Positions 37,981 through 47,528 of a DNA stretch of 58,200 nt are shown here, piece after piece. The translations under genes and the position numbers were made by a program. Position 1 is the stretch's first letter; each line of letters starts with the position of its first letter. The stretch is from positions 1 through 58,200 of the forward strand of contig JAGVJQ010000033.1 of assembly GCA_020051015.1 (NCBI GenBank), read 5' to 3'. Origin of the DNA: Gammaproteobacteria bacterium. GTDB taxonomy: Bacteria > Pseudomonadota > Gammaproteobacteria > UBA1113. The notes under the pieces are model-generated. The model worked only from the letters and a program-made list of their open reading frames with translations. It made no database searches and was not told the origin of the DNA.

Positions 37981-40455
37981 GTGACGTGGTTTTTGTGGAT
38001 AATTAGTATCTTTATGCTCGGCACTTTAGCATGTAAACGTGCATCCATCCCAGTAACAATAGTGGGAGGTGGTGTCGTCTTGTTAGTCGTTTCTTGCTTA
38101 GGTAATGCGTCCTGGATTTTGCTTGTACCTGCTTGGACCTTATTTGCTGTGGTCGCGACCGTGCTGTATGTCGACAAATTACGAATGTCTTTATTGACTA
38201 AACCAATACTGACATTTTATCGTAAAGTACAGCCTAAAATGTCTAAAACGGAAAAAGAGGCTATTGCAGCGGGTACTGTTGATTGGGATGCCGAGTTATT
38301 TTCTGGTAAACCTAACTGGCATAAATTAATGGCTTATCCCATTCCTAAATTGACGGAAGAGGAACAAGCCTTTTTAGATGGCCCGGTAGAACAATTATGT
38401 CGCATGCTGGATGATTGGGATATCACTCACAATCGTGCTGATTTACCACCAGCTGTTTGGCAATTCATGAAAGATAATGGATTTTTTGCGATTATTATTC
38501 CAAAAGAATATGGTGGCAAAGCATTTTCTGCTTACGCACATTCACGCATTGTAATTAAAGTGGGTGGTGTCAGTATCACTGCCAGTACCAGTATTTCAGT
38601 ACCCAATTCATTAGGGCCAGCAGAATTATTAGTTCATTATGGCACTGACGCACAGAAAAATTATTATTTACCTCGTTTAGCACGCGGTGAAGAAATGCCG
38701 TGTTTTGCATTGACAGGCCCTATGGCTGGATCAGATGCCAGCGCCATGTTGGATTTTGGTATTGTTTGCAAAGGTCAATTTGAAGGTAAAGAAGTATTAG
38801 GTATTCGATTAAGCTGGGATAAACGTTATATAACATTAGCGCCTATTGCAACGGTATTAGGGTTAGCCTTTAAATTATTCGATCCCGAACATTTATTAGG
38901 TGATAAAGAAGAATTAGGTATTACTTGTGCATTGATTCCAGTTAGCACACCCGGTGTTGAAATTGGACGACGTCATTTTCCTGTGAATATTCCCTTTCAA
39001 AATGGCCCAACCCATGGCAAAAATGTATTTATTCCTATTGATTGGATCATTGGCGGGCCAGCAATGGCAGGTCATGGTTGGCGTATGTTGATGGAATGTT
39101 TAGCTGCAGGTCGAGCTATTTCTTTACCATCGGCATCAATTGGTGGTGCAAAAGTTGCTGCAGCAGCGAGCGGTGCTTATGCCCGTATTCGTCGTCAATT
39201 TAAAATGCCAATTGGTCAATTTGAAGGAATTCAAGAAGTATTAGGTCGCATTGCTGGTATGACATATATCATTGATGCTGCTGAAGGAATGACAACAGGT
39301 TTAATTGATATTGGACAAAAGCCTTCCGTTTTATCCGCTATTATCAAATTACATTGCACTGAAATAGGTCGCAAAATTGGTAATGATGCAATGGATCTTC
39401 ATGGTGGCAAAGGAATATGTTTAGGACCAAAAAATTATCTTGGTCGTGCTTATGAGAGTATTCCTATTAGTATTACGGTAGAAGGTGCGAATATTTTAAC
39501 GCGTAGCATGATTATATTTGGTCAAGGTGCAGTACGTTGCCATCCATTTGCATTAATGGAACTTGATGCCGCTAATCAAACCGATCCAACCATTGCGTTA
39601 ACGCAATTTGATAAAGCGATTTGGGGACATATCGGTTTTACCCTCAGTAATTTTGCTCGTTCATTCACACACGCAGTTACTGGCGGTCGCTTATTATCAA
39701 CACCATCGATTATTTGTCGTCGTTATTTTCAATTATTTGGCCGTTTTAGCGCATCTTTTGCGTTATTAGCAGATATATCGATGTTATCGATTGGGGGTGA
39801 CTTAAAACGTCGTGAAATGATTTCAGCACGTTTGGGTGATATATTAAGTTATTTATATCTTGGATCTGCTGTATTAAAACGTTTTGATGAACAAGGTCGT
39901 GTCTATGCAGATATGCCATTCGTGCAATGGTGTTGTGATTATTTGTTATATCAAATTCAACAGCAAATAGATGCCTTATTACGTAACTATCCAAAGCGAA
40001 TACTAGCATGGGTGTTACGCTTTTTTGTGTTCCCATTAGGTCGCCGTTATGCTTATCCATCTGATGAGTTACACAAAGAATTAGCTACCATATTGCAAGT
40101 TCCAACATCAGCGCGCGATCGTTTAATTGAAGGTGCGTATTTAACGGATGATGGTATTCATCCAGTTGGACGTTTGCAAACCTTATTAAACCAAGTGAAA
40201 GCATTGGAACCTTTATTGCAACTTATTGAACAAGCGCGTAAAGATAAGCAAATTCATGGACGCAGTTTGCGCGAACAAATTGATGAAGCGTTAACAATAG
40301 GTTTGATTAATAATGATGAAGCCGTTGCTTTATCAACTTTTGATAAAGATGTGGCTGAGATTATTGCGGTTGATGATTTTGAACCGCAAGAATTAGCTCG
40401 TGTTGTTACATTGGTCGATACCGAAGGGCATATGGTTAAAGCATTAATGGAATAA
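37981..40455 (+). CDS. fadE: Acyl-CoA dehydrogenase FadE
   Basis: 824 residues, GTG start with AAAGGAG RBS. N-terminal hydrophobic segments (~1-65) anchor it. An acyl-CoA dehydrogenase domain follows (FALTGPMAGSDASAM flavin loop; GGKGICLGPKNYLGRAYES; ITVEGANILTRSMIIFGQG with the probable catalytic Glu), and then the long C-terminal extension typical of the E. coli FadE type (814 residues). It performs the first oxidation of fatty-acid beta-oxidation. Confidence 0.95.
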   Translation: MTWFLWIISIFMLGTLACKRASIPVTIVGGGVVLLVVSCLGNASWILLVPAWTLFAVVATVLYVDKLRMSLLTKPILTFYRKVQPKMSKTEKEAIAAGTVDWDAELFSGKPNWHKLMAYPIPKLTEEEQAFLDGPVEQLCRMLDDWDITHNRADLPPAVWQFMKDNGFFAIIIPKEYGGKAFSAYAHSRIVIKVGGVSITASTSISVPNSLGPAELLVHYGTDAQKNYYLPRLARGEEMPCFALTGPMAGSDASAMLDFGIVCKGQFEGKEVLGIRLSWDKRYITLAPIATVLGLAFKLFDPEHLLGDKEELGITCALIPVSTPGVEIGRRHFPVNIPFQNGPTHGKNVFIPIDWIIGGPAMAGHGWRMLMECLAAGRAISLPSASIGGAKVAAAASGAYARIRRQFKMPIGQFEGIQEVLGRIAGMTYIIDAAEGMTTGLIDIGQKPSVLSAIIKLHCTEIGRKIGNDAMDLHGGKGICLGPKNYLGRAYESIPISITVEGANILTRSMIIFGQGAVRCHPFALMELDAANQTDPTIALTQFDKAIWGHIGFTLSNFARSFTHAVTGGRLLSTPSIICRRYFQLFGRFSASFALLADISMLSIGGDLKRREMISARLGDILSYLYLGSAVLKRFDEQGRVYADMPFVQWCCDYLLYQIQQQIDALLRNYPKRILAWVLRFFVFPLGRRYAYPSDELHKELATILQVPTSARDRLIEGAYLTDDGIHPVGRLQTLLNQVKALEPLLQLIEQARKDKQIHGRSLREQIDEALTIGLINNDEAVALSTFDKDVAEIIAVDDFEPQELARVVTLVDTEGHMVKALME

Positions 40456-40471
40456 ACTCCGCTGGAGCAGT

Positions 40472-42217
40472 ATGAGCAAGAATTGCCAACAGACCCTAAT
40501 AATATGTGGATGGTTATTAGTAATAATTGCTACATCATTGCTGTTTTTTAATACGCCATTAACCAGCGATTCGTTATATTTAGAAGATGTTGCAAAAAAC
40601 CTTTTCCTTTATAACGGCTCGTGGGTTGATTGGCGATTCACTCCTTCGCCAAATTATGTGCCTGATATGGCACTTTATTTTATTGCGTTTAAATTGTTGG
40701 CATTTCCAGTCGAGCGAATTTTATTTGTGACTATAGCAGAAGCATTATTGGTGAGTGCTGCTGTTATTTTCTTAGCAAAAAAAATTAAGCAAAATTTATC
40801 TGCAATGGCACAAACTACATTATTGGCTTTGATCGCGCTAACCTCATTAGTTTCTGTCCATTGTAATATGTGGTTATATTTTAATACGACCAATAATCAT
40901 GTTGGCGCATTAATCTTCTCGTTACTAGCACTTGGTTGTTTAATAAGTTATTTGCGTGAAAAAAAACAAGCCGCATTAATTAGTTTGAGCTTAATTAGTA
41001 TTATTGCAATTGTTTGCGATGAGTTATTTATTATAGGTTTTTATGCAACAGCCATCGTCTTAATTTGTTTTTTTCTTAGTGTCATCGGCACTTTGAAAAA
41101 TTTCAAACAATATAAGAATTATAAAATACCGTTATTCACAAGTTTAATAGCGATATTAATTGCCTATCCATTGGCATCAATAATCTCATCGATTGTTACA
41201 TTTAATAATCCAGTGGCAGGCCGACTTTCGTACACCTGGTTTGGAATAATGTATTCAATCAATTACTTCTTAGAAGCAACTAAAAATATTTTTTACCCAT
41301 TTAATGCTGCAGCATGGCTTTATGCTCTTTTGGTAATATTAGCTTTATTAGGTTGTATTTTCTTATTTATACGTTTATTCAGCGTGCAGGCATATGTTAA
41401 AAAATATAATATCATGCTAAATTTTTCTTTCGTCGAAAAAGACATGAGTGCATTTGTATTTTGTTTGTTTTTTTTAGTATTGCTAATACCTATTAATCTT
41501 GCAGGAGCTATTTTCTCTGGAGGTTTTACCGATATTTATGCATATCGGTATTTTATGCTTCCTATCGCGTTAGCATTTATATTAATAATTGTTTATTTAG
41601 ATAATCAAATTACAGAACGCGGTCGTCGCGTGTTTGTCTTGGTGGTTTACTTAATATTAATGAGTATATTATTGGCAAGTCTTATCACCCTAAAACAAAA
41701 ATTGCATGGTAATAAATGGCAAGAAATACAGTATATTCAGCAAAACGGCACTGATACAATTTACAATGAATCAGCCGTAGCCGCTTGTGTAGAAGCAGTT
41801 AGTCAAAAAGAGAAATTAACAGCAGGTATTGCCAACTATTGGTATGCACGCAGCGTATCATTTCGATTGTCGAGTCATATTCCTATCACTGCAGTGGATA
41901 TTTTCTTGAGACCACATTTTTGGATGAATACACTATCATCAATATATCCAACAAAAAAACCGATCAAAAAGTATAACTTTATTATTGCACAAACAAAATG
42001 CACAGCACCACATCCGAACAGTTGTTTGTTAATAACAGATATAATTGGAGTAGTGCCAGCGGGCTATAAACAGTTTACTTGTCAAAACACCTCGGCAAAT
42101 ATACTAGTTTATCAAAATGATGCATTAAATAATTTTTTACGTAAGTACTTTGCTATTTCGCTTTTTCAAGCAGATTATTTCTCAAAAGCAACGATTGAAA
42201 AGTTAAAAACTAACTAA
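40472..42217 (+). CDS. Multi-pass membrane protein, probable GT-C glycosyltransferase
   Basis: 581 residues with roughly ten to twelve hydrophobic helices. The first luminal loop contains TSDSLYLEDVAKNLF, an acidic motif placed as in GT-C enzymes that use polyprenyl-phosphate sugars. A soluble periplasmic-type C-terminal domain (~430-581) follows. It starts 16 bases after fadE and leads into GtrA, GT2 and nucleotidyltransferase genes, the arrangement of O-antigen-modifying gtr systems in which this position is the specific transferase (GtrC-like). Sequence-level family membership is uncertain. Confidence 0.65.
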   Translation: MSKNCQQTLIICGWLLVIIATSLLFFNTPLTSDSLYLEDVAKNLFLYNGSWVDWRFTPSPNYVPDMALYFIAFKLLAFPVERILFVTIAEALLVSAAVIFLAKKIKQNLSAMAQTTLLALIALTSLVSVHCNMWLYFNTTNNHVGALIFSLLALGCLISYLREKKQAALISLSLISIIAIVCDELFIIGFYATAIVLICFFLSVIGTLKNFKQYKNYKIPLFTSLIAILIAYPLASIISSIVTFNNPVAGRLSYTWFGIMYSINYFLEATKNIFYPFNAAAWLYALLVILALLGCIFLFIRLFSVQAYVKKYNIMLNFSFVEKDMSAFVFCLFFLVLLIPINLAGAIFSGGFTDIYAYRYFMLPIALAFILIIVYLDNQITERGRRVFVLVVYLILMSILLASLITLKQKLHGNKWQEIQYIQQNGTDTIYNESAVAACVEAVSQKEKLTAGIANYWYARSVSFRLSSHIPITAVDIFLRPHFWMNTLSSIYPTKKPIKKYNFIIAQTKCTAPHPNSCLLITDIIGVVPAGYKQFTCQNTSANILVYQNDALNNFLRKYFAISLFQADYFSKATIEKLKTN

Positions 42218-42220
42218 TAG

Positions 42221-42622
42221 GTGTACATTATCATAAGCTCACTTTTTACAAGGACAAAATTAATAAGATTTTTCATCTGTTCATTAATTGGTGTGATGAT
42301 GGATCTAGGCCTTTTTTATATTTTAACTACCTTATTGGTAACAGCATTCTGGAGTAATATAGTAAGTGCATCAGCAGGCGTGATTACTACTTATATTTTA
42401 GTCAGTCGTCATACCTTTACTGTGCCATTAAGCTTGCTTAGATTATTTGGCTTTGCATTATGGTATGCATTTTCAATAATATGTTTTTCAGCCATCATTA
42501 AATATTTAATACTATTGACACATTGGCAACCAATTATTTGTAAGATTATTTCATTACCTTTTTCATTTGGAGTTAATTATGGATTTAGTGCCTTCTATTT
42601 CCAGAAACGAAAAAATGCATGA
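42221..42622 (+). CDS. GtrA-family membrane protein (putative polyprenyl-P-sugar flippase)
   Basis: 133 residues, four helices, family features FFICSLIGVMMDLGLFYIL and the GVNYGFSAFYFQKRK end. The start is a GTG three bases after the GT-C stop; no better start is visible. It would flip the sugar carrier made by the next gene. Overlaps the GT2 gene by 8 bases. Confidence 0.85.
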   Translation: MYIIISSLFTRTKLIRFFICSLIGVMMDLGLFYILTTLLVTAFWSNIVSASAGVITTYILVSRHTFTVPLSLLRLFGFALWYAFSIICFSAIIKYLILLTHWQPIICKIISLPFSFGVNYGFSAFYFQKRKNA

Positions 42623-43424
42623 ACGTATTTTACTTTTCATCCCGACATTTAATTGCGAAAAACAGATAACGCGTGTTTTAGCAAAATTTGATGCGTCAGC
42701 GACTAAATACATTGATGAAATCATCATTATAGATAATGGTAGTCAAGATAATACTCTTGCGATGGCAATTGAAGCAATCCGGAAAATAGCAATAAAAGCC
42801 ACTATTTTTAAAAATAATGAAAATTATAATTTAGGTGGTTCAATTAAGCGGGCTTTTTTATACGCAATTGATAATAAGTATGATTATGTCATTACATTAC
42901 ACGGCGATGATCAAGCAGATATTCGTGAAATGATGACGGTAATTAAAGACGGCGCACATAAGTCGAATCAGCTATTAATTGGTGCACGCTTTCATCCAAA
43001 ATCTCATTTAATTGGTTATTCCTTGGTTAGGCGTCTTGGTAATCAATTGATGAATTTTGTTTGCTCGATAGTGACGCATAGAAAAACATATGATTTAATT
43101 GCAGGGTTAAATTGTTTTGAAGTAAAGTTTTTGCAATCGAAATTTTTTTTACTCTTTCCTAACAATTTAACGTTTGATGCACATTTATTACTCTATGCAT
43201 CTGATAAAAAAGTGGATATAACATATTTTCCAATCACATGGCGTGAAGAAGATCAAATAAGTAATGCTAAAGTAGTGAAACAAGCATTGATTATCTTGCG
43301 GTTATTTTTTACTTATTTAATTCAAGGTAATTCAATTTTTCTTCAAAACAAGAGTGAGCGCGCGAGCGATTTCACCTATCCTGCGACAGTAATTTTGCAA
43401 CAAGGGGAGAATGACAAATGTTGA
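42615..43424 (+). CDS. GT2-family glycosyltransferase, dolichyl/polyprenyl-phosphate sugar synthase type
   Basis: 269 residues. A GT-A fold with ILLFIPTFNCEKQI, IDNGSQDNT and the metal/nucleotide motif HGDDQAD; NLGGSIKRAF and the RRLGNQLMNF region resemble GtrB/DPM1-type enzymes, which load a sugar on polyprenyl phosphate. It lacks the C-terminal membrane helices of many GtrBs. The ATG at 42615 (MHERILLFI) gives the natural N-terminus; the frame is open further upstream inside gtrA. Confidence 0.85.
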   Translation: MHERILLFIPTFNCEKQITRVLAKFDASATKYIDEIIIIDNGSQDNTLAMAIEAIRKIAIKATIFKNNENYNLGGSIKRAFLYAIDNKYDYVITLHGDDQADIREMMTVIKDGAHKSNQLLIGARFHPKSHLIGYSLVRRLGNQLMNFVCSIVTHRKTYDLIAGLNCFEVKFLQSKFFLLFPNNLTFDAHLLLYASDKKVDITYFPITWREEDQISNAKVVKQALIILRLFFTYLIQGNSIFLQNKSERASDFTYPATVILQQGENDKC

Positions 43425-44170
43425 ATATTGTTATTCCGATGGCAGGCTCAGGCATGCGTTTTTATGAGGCTGGCTATGCGCTACCTAAGCCGTTAATTGA
43501 CGTTAATGGGCAAACAATGATTGAAATCGTTATTCGTAATATAACGCCGCAATGTGAGCATCAATTTATTTTTATTTGTCAGCAACAACATCTTGAACAA
43601 TATCCTTTACAGCAACAACTTGAGACGCTGACTAATAATCCAATTATTATTTCGGTCGCACAAGTTACACAAGGTGCTGCATGTACGGTGTTATTAGCAG
43701 AGCAATATATCAATAATCTCATGCCATTGATGATTGCAAATTGCGATCAATATGTTGATATCTGTATTGATGATTATTTACATTATATGGATAAAGAAGG
43801 GCTTGATGGTTTAATCATGACATTAACATCACAAGATCCAAAATGGTCATATGTAGGATTTGATGAACAACATCATATCACCCGAGTGGTAGAAAAGCAG
43901 GTCATCTCTACGGAAGCAACTGTTGGCATTTATAATTACAAACACGGTAGCGATTTTGTGACTGCAGCTAACGAAATGATTAAATACAACGATCGTGTTA
44001 ATAATGAATTTTATGTGGCACCAGTTTACAATTATTTTCTCACTAAAAAGAAAAAGCTTGGTATCTATAATATTGGTCAAGAAGGGCATGGAATGTACGG
44101 TTTAGGTGTGCCAGAAGATTTACAACGCTTTTTAGCTTCCGACATTATAAATAAATTGAGAAATAAATGA
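43418..44170 (+). CDS. Sugar-phosphate nucleotidyltransferase-like protein
   Basis: 250 residues with IVIPMAGSGMRF, ALPKPLIDVNGQTMIE and IANCDQYVD, the signature of NTP-transferase enzymes (RmlA, GlmU N-domain, LicC). It should make an NDP-sugar or related activated group; the base and sugar cannot be told. Start overlaps the GT2 stop, stop overlaps the next start (ATGA), so it is within the six-gene operon. Confidence 0.87.
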   Translation: MLNIVIPMAGSGMRFYEAGYALPKPLIDVNGQTMIEIVIRNITPQCEHQFIFICQQQHLEQYPLQQQLETLTNNPIIISVAQVTQGAACTVLLAEQYINNLMPLMIANCDQYVDICIDDYLHYMDKEGLDGLIMTLTSQDPKWSYVGFDEQHHITRVVEKQVISTEATVGIYNYKHGSDFVTAANEMIKYNDRVNNEFYVAPVYNYFLTKKKKLGIYNIGQEGHGMYGLGVPEDLQRFLASDIINKLRNK

Positions 44171-44802
44171 TGAAAATTATCGGACATCGTGGATATTGGA
44201 AAACGAACGAAGAAAAAAATACTGAAATTGCATTTGAACGCTGTTTTGCCTTGAGTTTTGGTACCGAAACTGATGTGCGAGATTATCATGGTGAGGCTGT
44301 CATTGCGCATGATCCCCCAATTGATAAGCCGTTAATGTCACTGGAGCAGTTATTATCAATGGCAGTAAGAGCTAAGGTGCCATTGGCATTAAATATAAAA
44401 AGCAATGGGCTAGCACAAAAAGTTGCTTTAGCTTTACAGCAACAACCCGTTCCAGGTACATTTGTATTTGATATGTCGATACCCGATATGTTGCCATATC
44501 TTAAATTAAATGTACCAACTTTTACTAGATTAAGTGAGTATGAGCAAGAACCAGTGCTAATTGAGCAAGCAACAGGGGTTTGGCTTGATTGCTTTAAAGG
44601 TATTTGGTTTGATGAAAAATATCTCAACCATTTTCTTAATGATTTAGCCAAAGAGGTTTGTTTGGTTTCACCAGAATTACATGGTCGTGATGAGAAAGAA
44701 TTATGGAGCAAGATAAAGGAGTGGCAATTGTATAAACATCCTGCCTTGATGCTCTGTACTGATTATGTGGAAGAGGCAACTGAGTTTTTTTATGAAAATT
44801 AA
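44167..44802 (+). CDS. Glycerophosphodiester-phosphodiesterase-like protein
   Basis: 211 residues. The GDPD catalytic pattern is visible: His7-Arg8 (GHRGYWKTNE), Glu34-x-Asp36 (TETDVRD) and His48 (AHDPP), followed by a TIM-barrel-like pattern. Authentic GDPDs hydrolyse glycerophosphodiesters; here the placement in a glycan operon suggests action on a phosphodiester-linked substituent or lipid. At 211 residues it is shorter than typical GDPD (about 240-300). No signal peptide. Confidence 0.75.
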   Translation: MMKIIGHRGYWKTNEEKNTEIAFERCFALSFGTETDVRDYHGEAVIAHDPPIDKPLMSLEQLLSMAVRAKVPLALNIKSNGLAQKVALALQQQPVPGTFVFDMSIPDMLPYLKLNVPTFTRLSEYEQEPVLIEQATGVWLDCFKGIWFDEKYLNHFLNDLAKEVCLVSPELHGRDEKELWSKIKEWQLYKHPALMLCTDYVEEATEFFYEN

Positions 44803-45421
44803 AGCCGTTATTTTTGATATGGATGGTGTGCTCGTTGATGCCGCTGAATGGCACTATCAAGCGCTTAATCAAGCATTGGCTCAGTATGGCTACCATATTA
44901 GTCGTGATGAACATTTGTCTATTTATAATGGTTTAACAACACGCAATAAATTAGCATTATTATCTCAAGCCAAGGGCTTGCCACGAGATTTACATAAGAT
45001 TATTTATGATTTGAAGCAGCACTATACGATTGAAACAGTAAACGCGCAATGCCAGCCTTATTTGCCGCATAAAGAAGCCTTAACAAAATTAAAAGCATTG
45101 CATTATAAGTTGGGATTAGCATCGAACTCCATTCGTAGTACAGTTGAATTGATTATGCAAAAATGTGAATTGGCAACGTTGTTAGATTGTATGTTGAGTA
45201 ATCAAGATGTTGAGAATGCTAAACCAGCGCCAGATATTTATGTAAAAGCAGCGAGTTTAATGCATGTTGTGCCTGCTGAGTGTTTAGTCCTGGAAGACAA
45301 TGAGTATGGAATAGAGGCGGCAAAACGTGCAGGAATGCACGTATTCGTTATTAACGATATCAACGAAGTGACGTTTACTAATATCATGACTGCAATTCAT
45401 AAAGCAGAATTAACAGCATAA
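44792..45421 (+). CDS. HAD hydrolase, beta-phosphoglucomutase-like
   Basis: 209 residues: motif I FDMDGVLVDAAEWH, an alpha-helical cap, motif II ASNSIRST, motif III Lys in NAKPAPDIY and motif IV EDNEYGIEAAKRAG. This is the beta-phosphoglucomutase/phosphatase subfamily. The internal ATG at 44792 is chosen because MKIKAVIFDMDG is the standard N-terminus. It overlaps the GDPD-like gene by 11 bases and closes the operon. Confidence 0.88.
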   Translation: MKIKAVIFDMDGVLVDAAEWHYQALNQALAQYGYHISRDEHLSIYNGLTTRNKLALLSQAKGLPRDLHKIIYDLKQHYTIETVNAQCQPYLPHKEALTKLKALHYKLGLASNSIRSTVELIMQKCELATLLDCMLSNQDVENAKPAPDIYVKAASLMHVVPAECLVLEDNEYGIEAAKRAGMHVFVINDINEVTFTNIMTAIHKAELTA

Positions 45422-45434
45422 TACCAGAAAGGTA

Positions 45435-46247
45435 TCATAACCGTGCGCGTGTTGGAGGAGGGGTAGCGAAATGCTCAGCAGCAAGAGCAGCCGCACATTC
45501 AACAGCAAAGGCGATCGCAACAGCGGGAGTAAAACATCCTACAGACTTAAGTGCTTGTCTAGAAACACTATCTTGTCGTGGGGTTGGTGTTATCGGCTGT
45601 TGTAGACACCAGTTGGTACAGTCATAGAAAATTTTATTAAGTTGATTAAAGGCAATAGTTGATTCATTCAAAAAATCTGCCTCTTGCTCGAGGGTAAACT
45701 TAATTTTCCCTTTACTAGTAACGCTAATCGAGTTTAATAATTTACTCATGAGATTATTAGACATCTCATGTAAAGCATCTGCATGCGAACTATCAGTAAG
45801 ACGATGAGATGGAGTCATGAGTACAAATGTCTTTAGTCGCCATGTGTTAGCGATCATGATTAAATTATAAAAGTGTGAAATTAAATGGACGGGATTATCC
45901 AATTTATCAATGATGGCTTGATATTTTTTAGTTGTATTTAAACAAGGACTATCAAATTTAATGCCTTGTCGTCTTAAGCCTCGTTGGAGTGCCTCTATTA
46001 CATAATTAATTTGGATACATAACTGTTGAAACTCAGGTCGGTTAGTCACTTTTTTGCAAAGCAAACTATCATGAGCACGCATTTTTTCTTCAACGGTTTG
46101 CAACAAAACAAGTAATTGATACATGCGCACTATTTCTAACTGATCAAAATTATTGCCTTCTAACTTGTTGGCATCAGGATGTGGTTTTATTTTTGATGTA
46201 AATGCCTTAAGTGCGTCGGCATGTTGTTCACTCAGTGGTTTTGTCAT
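45435..46247 (-). CDS. Heme-oxygenase-fold-like paralogue 1 (270 aa), hydrophobic C-terminal tail
   Basis: Most diverged of three tandem paralogues. It aligns with the other two around TVEEKMRAHDSLL (residues 51-63), the helix NPVHLISHFYNLIMIANTW (118-136) and the last helix LEQEADFLNESTIAFNQLNKIF. The position of the heme-oxygenase proximal His appears to be Thr. A hydrophobic Ala/Val-rich stretch (~238-258, CFTPAVAIAFAVECAAALA) lies near the C-terminus, followed by FATPPPTRARL. No enzyme motif remains, so an oxygenase function is unlikely. The fold assignment is inference through its paralogues. Confidence 0.45.
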   Translation of the reverse strand: MTKPLSEQHADALKAFTSKIKPHPDANKLEGNNFDQLEIVRMYQLLVLLQTVEEKMRAHDSLLCKKVTNRPEFQQLCIQINYVIEALQRGLRRQGIKFDSPCLNTTKKYQAIIDKLDNPVHLISHFYNLIMIANTWRLKTFVLMTPSHRLTDSSHADALHEMSNNLMSKLLNSISVTSKGKIKFTLEQEADFLNESTIAFNQLNKIFYDCTNWCLQQPITPTPRQDSVSRQALKSVGCFTPAVAIAFAVECAAALAAEHFATPPPTRARL

Positions 46248-46355
46248 TATTATTACTCTTATTAAATTTTAACCATATTATAATATTAATATTGCCTGAT
46301 TGAAATCAGGATGCTTGATTTGTTCTAATGAAAGCTTAACTTGATTTCAAATATA

Positions 46356-47243
46356 CTATCTAAAACCAGGAGCGATTGCTGAATAGAAATTTACTCCAAC
46401 GTTAGCAGCGAAAGAAGCACTTAATGCCCATTTCAAGCGTGAAGTAACAGATGAAATACTTGGATCACTAACTTCTGCCCACGTTCGTGTAGATTTACCT
46501 GGAGATAAATAAACATCTTGATTTTCTTTACACCACTTTTCTTGCGCTTGAAATACTTGATGAAAAAGAGTCTTATAAACAACACCTATTTCATGAAGAA
46601 ACATTTCTGCTTGTTCTTTAGTAAATTTTACCTCATTTAAAGAATTAGAATCGAGTTTTGCTAAAAGTTGCTCGAATTGTTCACAATCAATCCCAGCTAA
46701 ATAGCAAAAAGTCATTCCAGCGTTAGTCTTTTTATATGCAGGATCAATTTTTTGTGGGAAAGTACCTTTAAGATTTCCAGAATCAAAAAGCAAGGCATGG
46801 GTATTCGCATAAAAGTGAGCAAGAATTTCTTCCGGACCCTTCAACATTCTTATATATTCAGCATAGGCGAGTGCGGCAGGTTGAGCATCAGGAATGCCAT
46901 CTTCGTTTAAGGGCTCAAATGAGTAACCTTTTTTTGCTAACTCTTGTAAAAGAAACTTTATATCTTGACGAATTTTTTCACCGCGATCCATAAGTGATGG
47001 ATGTCGTGCAAACCCTTTTAATAAAGGATCATCAGAAGTTTTAATTTTTTCTTCAAATGCTTCGGTAAAAGCTAAGGTATTACAAAGCTCACGCACGCGA
47101 TAGGCGGGGTGATTACCACTACGAAATTTACTAGATGTGGGATATTTAGGTATGTCTTTGTGTATAGTAGCGATGACATACATATACCGTTCAAAAAATG
47201 TCATGTCATCTTTAAATGTCAGATAACTTTCAAAAAATTTCAT
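46356..47243 (-). CDS. Heme-oxygenase-fold-like paralogue 2 (295 aa)
   Basis: Clearest of the three. Segments line up in order with heme oxygenases: a possible proximal His28 (IATIHKD), AFEEKIKTSDDPLL (HO ALEEEI...SP), the P-ELHRKAALEQDLAF-like HPSLMDRGEKIRQDIKFL (81-99), GPEEILAHFYANTHALLF (136-153; HO PELLVAHAYTRYLGDL), TFCYLAGIDCEQFEQLL (HO FFTFPNI) and a final long helix. The distal GDLSGG motif is not conserved, so normal haem cleavage is doubtful. The C-terminus (RLKWALSASFAANVGVNFY) is semi-hydrophobic. It has its own promoter candidate at 47272-47300. Confidence 0.55.
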   Translation of the reverse strand: MKFFESYLTFKDDMTFFERYMYVIATIHKDIPKYPTSSKFRSGNHPAYRVRELCNTLAFTEAFEEKIKTSDDPLLKGFARHPSLMDRGEKIRQDIKFLLQELAKKGYSFEPLNEDGIPDAQPAALAYAEYIRMLKGPEEILAHFYANTHALLFDSGNLKGTFPQKIDPAYKKTNAGMTFCYLAGIDCEQFEQLLAKLDSNSLNEVKFTKEQAEMFLHEIGVVYKTLFHQVFQAQEKWCKENQDVYLSPGKSTRTWAEVSDPSISSVTSRLKWALSASFAANVGVNFYSAIAPGFR

Positions 47244-47271
47244 AATAATGCCTTATTTTTGTTGTTTGAAT

Positions 47272-47300
47272 ATTATCCCATTTTGAATAGTGTGAGTTAA
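47272..47300 (-). promoter_or_regulatory. Candidate promoter of paralogue 2
   Basis: On the reverse strand, -35 TTAACT (47295-47300) and -10 GATAAT (47272-47277) are 17 bases apart, ~28 bases before the ATG. The -35 overlaps the arm of the CCCGGG inverted repeat at 47297, so the element may supply part of the promoter. Confidence 0.4.
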
Positions 47301-47358
47301 TGCGTGCAACCCGGGGTCAATTGTTGAGTCACGCACGATCCCGGGTTGCATGCATTAA
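47297..47358. repeat. CCCGGG-centred inverted repeat
   Basis: Arms 47297-47318 (TTAATGCGTGCAACCCGGGG) and 47337-47358 (its complement, 20 of 22) flank an 18-base loop. Related in core to the repeat at 33109. Confidence 0.7.
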
Positions 47359-47469
47359 ACATGGGTGTTTCAATAGCTCATAAAATGAAATGTCATCTCA
47401 TTTTTAAGAATCATAATGCATTTTACCCGGGCTACGTTAACTGATGGGTCCATCCATTAGAAAATGTAG

Positions 47470-47525
47470 GGTGGGCTAAATATTGTTGCCCTCGAAGAGG
47501 TATAGCATAACAATATGTGCCCACC
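47470..47525. repeat. GGTGGGC inverted repeat beside paralogue 3
   Basis: GGTGGGC-TAA-ATATTGTT pairs with AACAATAT-GT-GCCCACC across a ~21-base loop. It lies 3 bases after the stop of the paralogue 3 gene (reverse strand) and may end its transcript. Confidence 0.6.
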
Positions 47526-47528
47526 GTT

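Noticed and set aside
46295..46310. Hairpin CCTGAT-TGAA-ATCAGG between paralogues 1 and 2
   Set aside because: The 6-bp stem has no T-run on either strand; too weak to call a terminator.
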